From Allobosea sp. 47.2.35 (lineage in GTDB: Bacteria; Pseudomonadota; Alphaproteobacteria; Rhizobiales; Beijerinckiaceae), in NCBI RefSeq assembly GCF_024655635.1, contig NZ_JANLGI010000007.1, positions 62,001 through 126,000 of the forward strand: a DNA stretch of 64,000 bases, given 5' to 3'. The translations under genes were made by a program, and so were the position numbers. This document shows, piece by piece, positions 1-7,065 of the stretch (position 1 is the first letter of the stretch; every line of letters starts with the position of its first letter). A model generated the notes under the pieces. That model saw only the letters and a program-made list of their open reading frames with translations. It did not search any database and was not told the DNA's origin.

Positions 1-47
1 GGTTCGACAAGAGCTGGCGGCCGGGCGAATTCGAGCCGATCAAGTAG
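1..47 (+). CDS. C-terminal end of an unidentified protein (cut by window edge)
   Basis: An open frame enters from the left edge (codons in phase with position 3) and stops at TAG 45-47. The visible tail reads FDKSWRPGEFEPIK. This is too short to assign to a family. It is read as coding only because the frame is open and the composition looks protein-like. Confidence 0.35.
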   Translation, partial: FDKSWRPGEFEPIK

Positions 48-66
48 AAGGCACCTCGAGGTTTGT

Positions 67-324
67 TTGCTAAACCTCGCTTGGTTGACGGATCGAGAGC
101 GCAGCGCTTTGGACCATGTCCGGCGCGCCGCCGGCGGCCAGGGCGCTCGGGCCGTGTTTGAAGTCCGCTCCCGCGACGTGCCGTTCATCATCGAGGACGG
201 TCAGATTGTCGGTCGCCTCGTCTATGAGGCGATGGCGGCACGCCCGGAAGCGCTCTACGGCGCCGATCTCAAGTCGAACTGCCAGGGCCAGGCCCCGAAG
301 CTCTCGAAGCACTTCAAGGGCTGA
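67..324 (+). CDS. Small hypothetical protein, 85 aa, doubtful
   Basis: An open frame from a TTG start at 67 to TGA at 322-324. The product is hydrophilic with no signal peptide or membrane segment. The middle (VPFIIEDGQIVGRLVYEAM) looks like real protein, and the C-terminus is basic and lysine-rich (KLSKHFKG). No family is recognised. There is no convincing ribosome-binding site before the TTG, so the true start could lie elsewhere, or this could be a gene remnant beside the tRNA. The antisense frame over the same stretch is arginine-rich and looks like a shadow. Confidence 0.3.
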   Translation: MLNLAWLTDRERSALDHVRRAAGGQGARAVFEVRSRDVPFIIEDGQIVGRLVYEAMAARPEALYGADLKSNCQGQAPKLSKHFKG

Positions 325-438
325 GCGAGCGCGGCGTTCACCCTCTCGCAATCGCCAGCGATTCCCGGATGACACTCGCGCCCGGACCCGCTATGAACGC
401 GGGCCTGCCGCGCGTTGCTTCGCCAGCGTGAAGGGCAT
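325..438. other. Spacer before tRNA-Gly; nothing recognised
   Basis: About 110 bases between the small open frame and the tRNA. I see no terminator, repeat or clear promoter hexamers. The tRNA promoter should lie here. Confidence 0.4.
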
Positions 439-513
439 GCGGGCGTAGTTCAGTGGTAGAACGTCAGCTTCCCAAGCTGAATGTCGTCGGTTCGATCCCG
501 ATCGCCCGCTCCA
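439..513 (+). tRNA. tRNA-Gly (anticodon CCC)
   Basis: A complete cloverleaf can be drawn. The acceptor stem pairs GCGGGCG (439-445) with CGCCCGC (503-509). The D arm is GTTC/GAAC. The anticodon stem TCAGC/GCTGA encloses the loop TTCCCAA, giving anticodon CCC. A 5-base variable loop follows, and the T arm GTCGG/CCGAT encloses TTCGATC. The discriminator base is T510 and the terminal CCA is encoded (511-513). It decodes GGG glycine codons. No second copy of the tRNA 3' end was noticed in the window, so nothing suggests it serves as an integration site. Confidence 0.95.
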
Positions 514-528
514 AATTCTCTCGAACAT

Positions 529-861
529 TCAGCTTGTTGTCGTGCCGTGGCCTGTCGGTGACGGCGCGGTCGTGGCCGCCATCGCCTGCGCCGCTTTCGC
601 GCCGTCGATCACGATCGGCGTCCAGCCGCGCTCCGGCGATTTCAGCCAGTCGGCGATATGCTCGAAGATGATGCGCTGGAAGGGCTGGATCGGCTGCCCG
701 CTCTGCTCGGAGATGTCGATGATCCGGCCGAGCTCATCGGCGAAGTCGCGCTTGATCTCGCTGCCGAGCCGGTTCTCCAGATGCTTGAACAGGATGCCGA
801 ACAGGCTGATCTGGGCGCTGGCCAGCCCGGCGATGCAAGTGCTGAGGTCATCCTGCTTCAT
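529..861 (-). CDS. Hypothetical small protein next to chemoreceptor, 110 aa
   Basis: Starts with ATG (complement of 859-861), 95 bases downstream of the chemoreceptor gene and on the same strand, so co-transcription is possible. The first ~85 residues are predicted to be mostly helical and amphipathic (e.g. ISLFGILFKHLENRLG, FQRIIFEHIADWLKS); the tail is Ala/Thr/Ser-rich and probably disordered. No signal peptide, membrane span or known domain is seen. The helical build and position would suit a small signalling partner, but that is only inference. The overlapping plus-strand frame is less protein-like. Confidence 0.55.
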   Translation of the reverse strand: MKQDDLSTCIAGLASAQISLFGILFKHLENRLGSEIKRDFADELGRIIDISEQSGQPIQPFQRIIFEHIADWLKSPERGWTPIVIDGAKAAQAMAATTAPSPTGHGTTTS

Positions 862-956
862 GGCATCGGTCTCGTCATGGCTGGGGACATGCCGCCGCTA
901 TCGTCGCAATGCGGCATGCCTCAGGTTGAAAGGTTGGGCGGTGTCGGCGGCGGGCG

Positions 957-2774
957 TCAGAATTCCGACCAGTCGCCGTGGCCGCCGTTCATCGCGCGCA
1001 GCACCTTGCGTTGCAGCCGGGCGGGAACGGTCGGCGCCGGTTCGGCATCCTCCGGGACTGGCCGCGCGAAGGCGACCGCACCGGCCTTGTCGCTCAGCCG
1101 GTCCAGCGGAATCTGGAACGAGGTGACGAGCGTCTGGAGCCGCTTGGCCGAATCCTCCAGCGTGCCGGCGATCCCGTGGCTCTGCTCGACCATCGTCGCG
1201 TTCTGCTGCGTCATCTCGTCGAGATGGGCGACGACCTTGGCGACCTCCTCGATCCCGTTGGCCTGCTCCTGCGAGGCGGTCGAGATGTCGGCCAGCGCGT
1301 CGGAGACCTGCCGCGACGACTGCACGATCTCGGTCAGCGCGGTGCCGGCTTCCTGGACCAGCTTCACGCCGGCCGAGACCTCCTCGGCCGAGTCCGTGAT
1401 CAGCTTCTTGATATCGTTGGCCGAATCGCTGGAGCGCTGCGCCAGGGCGCGCACCTCCGAGGCCACGACGGCGAAGCCGCGGCCCGCCTCGCCGGCACGC
1501 GCCGCCTCGACGGCTGCGTTGAGCGCTAGCAGATTGGTCTGGAAGGCGATCGTGTCGATGACGTTGATGATCTCGGCGATATTGGCGGAGGCGCGCTCGA
1601 TGCGCTCCATCGCTGCGATGGCCGCGGTCACGATGTCGCCGCCCTGATTGGCGATGGCATTGGCCTTCTCGCCGAGGGCCGTGGCATCCTGCGCCCGCGC
1701 CGCGCTCTGCTTCACGGAAGCCGCGAGTTCCTCGGTCGTCGCGGCCGTCTCTTCCAGGCTGCTCGCCTGTTCCTCGGTCCGCTGCGCGAGGTTGCGGCTG
1801 TCCCGGTTGATCGCGGATGAGCCTCTGGCGAGCGTGTCCGAGATGTCGGCTGTCGTCGTGACGACCTCGCACAGCGTCTCGATCAGGGCGTTGACGCCCT
1901 CGCAGAGATTGCGCAGGTCGCCGGCCTTGCCGGCCATCTCGATGCGCGGGTTGAGGTTCTTCTGCTTGGCAGCCGCGACGACCTGCTGCGTTTCCGCGAC
2001 CGCGCGCTGGAGGGCTTCCTGCTCGCCGCGGCGGTCCGTGATGTCGGAGGCGAATTTCACGACCTTGTAGGGTCGTCCCGCTGCGTCGAGGATCGGGTTG
2101 TAGGTGGCCTGGATCCAGATTCGGCGCCCGCCCTTGCCGATCCGCAGATACTGGCCTTCATCGTATTCGCCGCGGCCGAGTTTCGCCCAGAAGCGCTTGT
2201 AGTCCTCCGAGGCGTGCTGTTCCGGCGCGATGAACAGCCGGTGGTGCTGGCCCTTGATCTCATCGAGCCGGTAGCCGACGGCGGCCAGGAAATTCTCGTT
2301 GGCATCGAGGATGGTGCCGTCGAGGCTGAATTCGATGACGGCCTGCGATTTCCGGATCGCGGCGATCTGTGCCTCGGAATTGGCGATCTCTGCCTTCTGT
2401 GCCGTGATGTCGGTGGCGAATTTCACGATCTTGACCGGCTTGCCGCCGCGCCCCAGCACCGGCGCGTAGATCGCCTGCAGCCAGAGCGGCGTGCCGTTCT
2501 TGCCGATGCGCAGAAACTGGCCTTCCTGCGGCTCCCCCTGGCGCAGCGCGTTCCAGAAGGCCGTGTAGTCAGGCGCTTCGACCATGTTCTGCGGCAGGAA
2601 TATCGCGTGATGGCGTCCAGTGATCTCCGCCAGCTGGTAGCCGGTTGCCGCAAGGAAATTGGCGTTGGCGAAGAGGATCGTACCCTTGGTATCGAACTCG
2701 ATTACTGCCTGGGATCGATGGATCGCATCGATCTGTGCTGAAGCATTGTCACTGCTGAAGAGGTTGAAAGCCAT
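957..2774 (-). CDS. Soluble methyl-accepting chemotaxis protein with two PAS domains
   Basis: A 605-aa chemoreceptor that would signal to the CheA/CheW complex. Two PAS domains (about residues 12-125 and 136-247) are close repeats: both begin with SQAVIEF, contain GTIL.AN.NFLAA.GY, and end with KFA.DIT before a linker. The C-terminal half is the methyl-accepting coiled coil; the conserved hairpin tip lies at about 400-450 ([20 protein letters not shown]). There is no transmembrane segment or signal peptide, so the receptor should be cytoplasmic and sense an internal cue, such as redox or oxygen, through its PAS domains. The last five residues, DWSEF, resemble the xWxxF tail that tethers CheR/CheB in enterobacterial receptors. 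It is divergent from the globin-GGDEF gene. Confidence 0.93.
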   Translation of the reverse strand: MAFNLFSSDNASAQIDAIHRSQAVIEFDTKGTILFANANFLAATGYQLAEITGRHHAIFLPQNMVEAPDYTAFWNALRQGEPQEGQFLRIGKNGTPLWLQAIYAPVLGRGGKPVKIVKFATDITAQKAEIANSEAQIAAIRKSQAVIEFSLDGTILDANENFLAAVGYRLDEIKGQHHRLFIAPEQHASEDYKRFWAKLGRGEYDEGQYLRIGKGGRRIWIQATYNPILDAAGRPYKVVKFASDITDRRGEQEALQRAVAETQQVVAAAKQKNLNPRIEMAGKAGDLRNLCEGVNALIETLCEVVTTTADISDTLARGSSAINRDSRNLAQRTEEQASSLEETAATTEELAASVKQSAARAQDATALGEKANAIANQGGDIVTAAIAAMERIERASANIAEIINVIDTIAFQTNLLALNAAVEAARAGEAGRGFAVVASEVRALAQRSSDSANDIKKLITDSAEEVSAGVKLVQEAGTALTEIVQSSRQVSDALADISTASQEQANGIEEVAKVVAHLDEMTQQNATMVEQSHGIAGTLEDSAKRLQTLVTSFQIPLDRLSDKAGAVAFARPVPEDAEPAPTVPARLQRKVLRAMNGGHGDWSEF

Positions 2775-3106
2775 GGTCCGTCCCTGACGCGATGCGACGT
2801 GAGGCAGAAAAGCTCTGTTAAGTTAAATTACGAGCCGGCGCGCCAAATGAGGCGATCAATGGTTTCTTAACGAAGGTGAACGGCCGGGTTGAAATTAACG
2901 AACCATGGAACGAATTCGTGGATTCCAGGCGGTCATCTCAGAGATTTTCGAACGGATGGTGGGAAAGCGCTGCGGTGTCGGATTAACGCGTTAAGATGTG
3001 TAAACGCCACGTTAACGAGCTGGAGATAGGTTTGTTGTCGTTTGATAACTATAAGATACTACCGATCGTTCTCATCAGGAGCATCTATTCTGCCGGATAA
3101 GGTGAA
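2775..3106. promoter_or_regulatory. Divergent promoter region with TTAA palindromes
   Basis: This 332-base AT-richer spacer separates the divergent chemoreceptor and globin-GGDEF genes and must hold both promoters. It contains several TTAA words: two at 2818-2826, a perfect 12-base palindrome TTAACGCGTTAA at 2983-2994, and CGTTAACG at 3010-3017. TTAA pairs are the core of alphaproteobacterial CtrA sites, but the canonical 7-base spacing is not met cleanly, so assignment to CtrA is weak. No coding frame is convincing here. Confidence 0.45.
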
Positions 3107-4465
3107 ATGCTGAGCGCAGCGCTCTGGGAAGACGAAGATTTCACGCAACTGAAGGTTGAGATTTCAACTTTGAGCGGCAATGTTCCGGCGCCGGTGCGCG
3201 CTATGGTAGCAAGCACAGTCAGGCATTTCGCCGTAGAGTTGGTCGATGAGCTCTGGCTGGATCTCGCCCGCCATGCGCGGGTCCAGGCCCTGTTCGACGA
3301 CGAGGTCATCGCCGGGCGGTTTCGGGGAGCCCTGTCGCAATGGCTCGTCGACGTCTTTCCGAAGGAAGCGATCGACGCGACGACCTTCCTGATGCGCCAG
3401 TCCGAGATCGGGTCGACCCATGCCCGCATCCAGATTCCGACGGCGCTGAGCATGCTCGCGGCGCGGGTGCTCAAGCGCGGCATCTATAACAGCCTCAAGC
3501 ATACGCGGCTGTCCCGCGACGAGTTCGTCCAGGCAGCACTTTACGTGTCCGGGGTCATCGATGTCGCGGCTGCCGCGATCGCCGCCGCCCATATCAGCGG
3601 GCTCGATCGCAACCTGCGGGCGGAGGAGGCGCTGCGCCAGGTCTCGATCGATCATGACTTTCGCGCCGAGCGGGAGAAGCAGAAGGCGTCGCTCGCCGAA
3701 TGGGCGCAGGCTGTCTTCTTCGGCTCCCATGTCGCTGGCGAAGCCGATGGCTCCTTGCCGTTGAGCCGGTCCGAATTCGGCCTCTGGTTCTCCCACCGGG
3801 CCAACCTGCTGTTCGGTCGCTCGGCCGAATATGCGTCGATCGCCCGGCTCGTCGCCGAGGCGGACGAGCATGTCCGGCAATTGCGCGACAGCGGCGAGAC
3901 GGCCCGCAGCCAGGGCCATCTCCGGGAGATCAGGCAGATCGTCAGCCAGATCAATAATCTCCTGAGCATCCTGTTCAGCCATTCTTTCGACGTCGGCAGC
4001 GCCCGGGATCCATTGTCGCGTCTGCTGAACCGGCGCTATCTCCGGGCTGCGATCTCCCGCGAGGTCGCCCTGCGGCGGCGGACGAGCCGGCCCTTCTCGA
4101 TGATCATGCTCGAGATCTCGCAATTCGACGGCTTGCGAGCGCGCCTCGGCGAGGGTGGTGCCGACACGGTCGTCCAGCAGACGGCGGCCATGCTGCTCAA
4201 TGCAGTGCGGTCGAGCGATACGGTCTTCAGCATGGGTCGTGAGACCTTCCTGATCATTCGCGTCGGGACCGATGCGAGGGAGGCGGCGGTGTTCGCCCGC
4301 GGCATCGTCGAGAGCTACGCGGCGACCCATTTCTCGATCGATGGCCAGACTGTGCTCCAGAACAGCCTGAATATCGGCGTCATCGAGTATGATGGTCATC
4401 CGGACCCGCGCCGCCTCGTCGACCAGGTCGCCAACGCCCTGCGCAACGAGAAGGGCGGCAACTGA
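3107..4465 (+). CDS. Globin-coupled sensor with degenerate GGDEF domain (DosC-like)
   Basis: A 452-aa DosC-type protein. Residues ~10-160 are a sensor globin, with the proximal haem histidine expected at His105 in IGSTHARIQIP. A middle helical region (~185-295) carries the family motif SEFGLWFSHRANLLFG. The C-terminal GGDEF domain starts at DPLSRLLNRR (301-310). Its signature is GRETF (377-381) instead of GG[DE]EF, and the metal-binding stretch reads LEISQF instead of the usual IDIDxFK, so diguanylate cyclase activity is probably lost. The RSSD motif (368-371), five residues before the signature, matches the c-di-GMP inhibitory site and is intact. It may therefore act as an oxygen-sensing c-di-GMP receptor rather than an enzyme (inference). 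ATG start at 3107. Confidence 0.88.
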   Translation: MLSAALWEDEDFTQLKVEISTLSGNVPAPVRAMVASTVRHFAVELVDELWLDLARHARVQALFDDEVIAGRFRGALSQWLVDVFPKEAIDATTFLMRQSEIGSTHARIQIPTALSMLAARVLKRGIYNSLKHTRLSRDEFVQAALYVSGVIDVAAAAIAAAHISGLDRNLRAEEALRQVSIDHDFRAEREKQKASLAEWAQAVFFGSHVAGEADGSLPLSRSEFGLWFSHRANLLFGRSAEYASIARLVAEADEHVRQLRDSGETARSQGHLREIRQIVSQINNLLSILFSHSFDVGSARDPLSRLLNRRYLRAAISREVALRRRTSRPFSMIMLEISQFDGLRARLGEGGADTVVQQTAAMLLNAVRSSDTVFSMGRETFLIIRVGTDAREAAVFARGIVESYAATHFSIDGQTVLQNSLNIGVIEYDGHPDPRRLVDQVANALRNEKGGN

Positions 4466-4595
4466 TCGGCCCTACGCCCCGCCTCGCAGGCAGCGGGGAC
4501 ATAGGCATCCTGCAATTCGGCTCACGGCGCGGGATCGAATCCGCGTTTCGCGTGTTGATCCCGCGACGCCGCCGGTTCGGCGCAAGGAGCAGGAT

Positions 4596-5045
4596 ATGAT
4601 CACGATCAGGCAGACAGCCACCACCATCGCCGCCGTACTGATGCTGGCTTCGCCGGCCATGGCGCAGCAGCGCTCGCTCGGCCCCTCGACGGGGACCGTG
4701 CGCCTCGAGCAGGTCCAGGCCGGCTTCATCGCGTCCGGCGAGGCTGGTGGTGGGACCTTGCGCTACCAGGGCCGCTCCTACCCGATCACGGTCGGCGGGC
4801 TCGGCATCGGCTCGATCGGTGCTTCGCGTTCCGTCGCCTCGGGCACGGTCTATGGGCTGCGCCGCGTCTCCGATTTCGCCGGACCTTATGTCCAGCTCAA
4901 GGAAGGCTGGGCCGTGGGTGCCGCCGGCCGCGGCACGACATGGTTGCGCAACGACAAGGGCGTGACGCTCCAGCTGTCCACCCGTCGCCAGGGTCTGCAA
5001 CTCCAGCTGGGCGCCGATGGCGTGCTGATCGGCTTCCGGCAGTAG
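4596..5045 (+). CDS. Secreted protein of unknown function, 149 aa
   Basis: The ATG at 4596 follows an AGGAGC ribosome-binding site (about 4585-4590) and opens onto a clean Sec signal peptide (MITIRQTATTIAAVLMLASP, then AMA-QQ). The frame is open further upstream, but starting here gives the signal peptide. The mature part (~125 aa) is rich in Gly and beta-branched residues (YPITVGGLGIGSIGASR) and probably an all-beta periplasmic protein. No Cys and no catalytic motif are visible. It stands alone between the GGDEF gene and the sugar genes. I do not recognise the family with confidence. Confidence 0.75.
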   Translation: MITIRQTATTIAAVLMLASPAMAQQRSLGPSTGTVRLEQVQAGFIASGEAGGGTLRYQGRSYPITVGGLGIGSIGASRSVASGTVYGLRRVSDFAGPYVQLKEGWAVGAAGRGTTWLRNDKGVTLQLSTRRQGLQLQLGADGVLIGFRQ

Positions 5046-5129
5046 TCGCGCGCGCTTGGCGTCAATTGAGCTCGGTTGGCCTCTAGGCTTTTGCATCGCC
5101 TCGACTATGGTGCGGGCACTTTGGAAAAC

Positions 5130-6143
5130 GTGCTCAACCCCCTGATGATCTGTGCCGCCGCCGCCGTTCTGGCGGCGGTGCTCTGCGTGGCTCTGCGTCC
5201 GCTTCTCCTGCGCTATGCCTTGGCGCGCCCGAATGCCCGGTCCAGCCACAGGATTCCGACACCGCAGGGCGGCGGCATCGCGGTTCTCGCCGGCGCTTTC
5301 ATCGCGCTGGGCGCGACGCTCTGGCTTGTGCCGGTCGAAGGCGAAGCGGCCCGTGCCGTGCTGGTACTGGCGCTGGCCGTGACGGCGCTCGGCATCGTCG
5401 GCGCCTGGGACGACATCCGGCCGCTGCCGGCGAGCGTCAGGTTGGTGCTGCAGGCGGCCTGCGTCGGCTTCGTGCTGTTCCGCGTCGCGCCGGAATTGCG
5501 TCTCTTCCCGGAATTCTTGCCCTTGGCTGTGGAGCGCGGGCTCGCGCTTCTGGCGGGCGTGTGGTTTGTCAACCTCGTCAATTTCATGGACGGGCTCGAC
5601 TGGATCACCGTCGCCGGCATCGTGCCGTTGACGGCTGTGCTGGCGCTCGCCGGCATGTCCGGTGCGATCGATCCGGTGACGGGCTGGCTCGCTGCCGCGC
5701 TCTGCGGCGGCCTGCTCGGCTTCGCGCCCTTCAACCGGCCGGTTGCGCGGCTCTTCCTCGGTGACGTCGGCTCGCTGCCGATCGGCCTCCTGACCGCCTA
5801 TCTGCTCTATCGGCTCGCCGGCACGGGCGCCTTCGCCGCCGCCCTGATCCTGCCGCTCTACCACATCGCCGACGCGACGATCACGCTGCTGCGCCGCCTC
5901 GCGCGTGGCGAGAAGGTCTGGGAGGCGCATCGCTCGCATTTCTACCAGCAGGCGACGACGAACGGCTTCAGCGTGATCGCGGTGGTCGGCCGCGTCGCCC
6001 TGCTCAATCTTGCGCTGGCCGCGATCGCCGGAGTTTCATTGGCTTGGCCGGCACTCCCGGTCCAGTTCGCTTGCCTGGGAATGGCCGCCCTACTGACCGG
6101 CCTGCTGCTGCGCCGCTTTGCGACCGGCCCGCACCATGGCTGA
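5130..6143 (+). CDS. Undecaprenyl-phosphate sugar-1-phosphate transferase (WecA/WbpL/WreU-like)
   Basis: A polytopic membrane protein of the MraY/WecA family, about 337 aa, which moves a sugar-1-phosphate from a UDP-sugar to undecaprenyl phosphate and so starts a lipid-linked glycan. Visible family landmarks are the cytoplasmic SSHRIPTPQGGG segment near the N-terminus, the aspartates in GAWDD, the VNLVNFMDGLDW catalytic loop, LGDVGSLPIG, and the basic HRSHFYQ loop near the C-terminus. About ten hydrophobic segments are present. The start is uncertain: GTG 5130 begins just before the first membrane span, ATG 5145 is also possible, and the frame is open back to a TTG at 5076. It overlaps the next gene by 8 bases, so the two are translationally linked. 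Context favours an N-acetylquinovosamine/fucosamine substrate (inference). Confidence 0.9.
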   Translation: MLNPLMICAAAAVLAAVLCVALRPLLLRYALARPNARSSHRIPTPQGGGIAVLAGAFIALGATLWLVPVEGEAARAVLVLALAVTALGIVGAWDDIRPLPASVRLVLQAACVGFVLFRVAPELRLFPEFLPLAVERGLALLAGVWFVNLVNFMDGLDWITVAGIVPLTAVLALAGMSGAIDPVTGWLAAALCGGLLGFAPFNRPVARLFLGDVGSLPIGLLTAYLLYRLAGTGAFAAALILPLYHIADATITLLRRLARGEKVWEAHRSHFYQQATTNGFSVIAVVGRVALLNLALAAIAGVSLAWPALPVQFACLGMAALLTGLLLRRFATGPHHG

Positions 6144-7065
6144 GGAACGCATCCTCGTCACCGGTGCCAGCGGCTTCGTCGGACCGCATGTCGTCGCGGC
6201 GCTGATTCGGGCGGGCTATCGTCCGCGCCTCGCCCTGCGCAGTCCTCAACCTGTCCCTGCTGGCGCGGAGGCGGTTGTGACCGGCGATCTGTCGATGCCG
6301 GTCGACTGGCGCGCCGCGCTGGAGGGCATCGACCATGTCGTGCACATGGCTGGCCTCGCCCATGCCGGGCCGGGGCTCGACGAGGTGCTCTATCGCCGTA
6401 TCAACACCGAGGCGACGCTGGAACTCGCCCGTGCCGCCGAAAAGGCCGGGGTGCAGCGGTTCGTCTATCTCTCCTCGATCAAGGCGTTGACCGACGCCTT
6501 CGACGGCCCGCCCCTGCGCGAGGATATGGAGCCCGCGCCCGGCGACGCCTATGGCCGCTCGAAGCTGGCGGCGGAACAGGGCCTTGCCGCCCGCGATCTC
6601 GACTGGGTCGCGCTCCGCCCGGTCCTGATCTATGGGCCGGGCGTGAAGGCCAATATGGCGGCTTTGCTCAAGCTGGCACGCTTGCCAGTGACGCTGCCTC
6701 TGGGTGGGTTGAACGCGCCGCGCTCGCTGCTCGCGATCGAGAATCTCGCCGGCGCCATCCTGTTCGCGCTGACCCCGGCCTGCCCGGGCCGGCAGAGCTA
6801 CGCATTGTCCGACCCGGAGCCGATCAGCGTCGCCGACATGCTCGCGGCGATGCGCTCGGGGCTGGGTCGCAGTCCCGGCCTGTTGCCCGTCCCCGAGGGC
6901 TGGCTGCACCGGCTGGCGCGCCTCGCCGGCCGCGAGGAGACATTCCTCAAGCTGGCAGGAAGCCTCGTCGCCCGGCCGGAGCGCCTGCTCAGTGCTGGCT
7001 GGCGGCCGCAGGCTGAGACGAAGACGGCGCTGGCGCAGCTGGCTGCCGCGAGTCGCGCCGGCTGA
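6136..7065 (+). CDS. NAD-dependent epimerase/dehydratase, WbpV/WreQ-like 4-reductase
   Basis: An extended short-chain dehydrogenase of 309 aa. The nucleotide-binding motif GASGFVGPHV is at the N-terminus. The catalytic serine is in YLSSIKAL, and the YxxxK pair is in DAYGRSKLAAEQ. The SSIK.L... segment followed by PxxxDAYGRSK resembles the WbpV/WreQ branch, which reduces the 4-keto sugar made by a WbpM-type dehydratase. ATG 6136 is chosen over an upstream in-frame start because it gives the normal short N-terminus. It overlaps the transferase gene by 8 bases, and its 3' end overlaps the convergent dehydratase gene by 77 bases. It could instead be a generic UDP-sugar 4-epimerase. Confidence 0.85.
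   Translation: MAEERILVTGASGFVGPHVVAALIRAGYRPRLALRSPQPVPAGAEAVVTGDLSMPVDWRAALEGIDHVVHMAGLAHAGPGLDEVLYRRINTEATLELARAAEKAGVQRFVYLSSIKALTDAFDGPPLREDMEPAPGDAYGRSKLAAEQGLAARDLDWVALRPVLIYGPGVKANMAALLKLARLPVTLPLGGLNAPRSLLAIENLAGAILFALTPACPGRQSYALSDPEPISVADMLAAMRSGLGRSPGLLPVPEGWLHRLARLAGREETFLKLAGSLVARPERLLSAGWRPQAETKTALAQLAAASRAG

Noticed and set aside
439-513. tRNA-Gly as an integration site of a genomic island
   Set aside because: No direct repeat of the tRNA 3' end, integrase or mobility gene was seen in the window.
4380-5939. 519-residue minus-strand frame opposite the secreted protein and transferase genes
   Set aside because: Composition is Arg/Gln/Asp-rich without domains, typical of antisense to a high-G+C gene.
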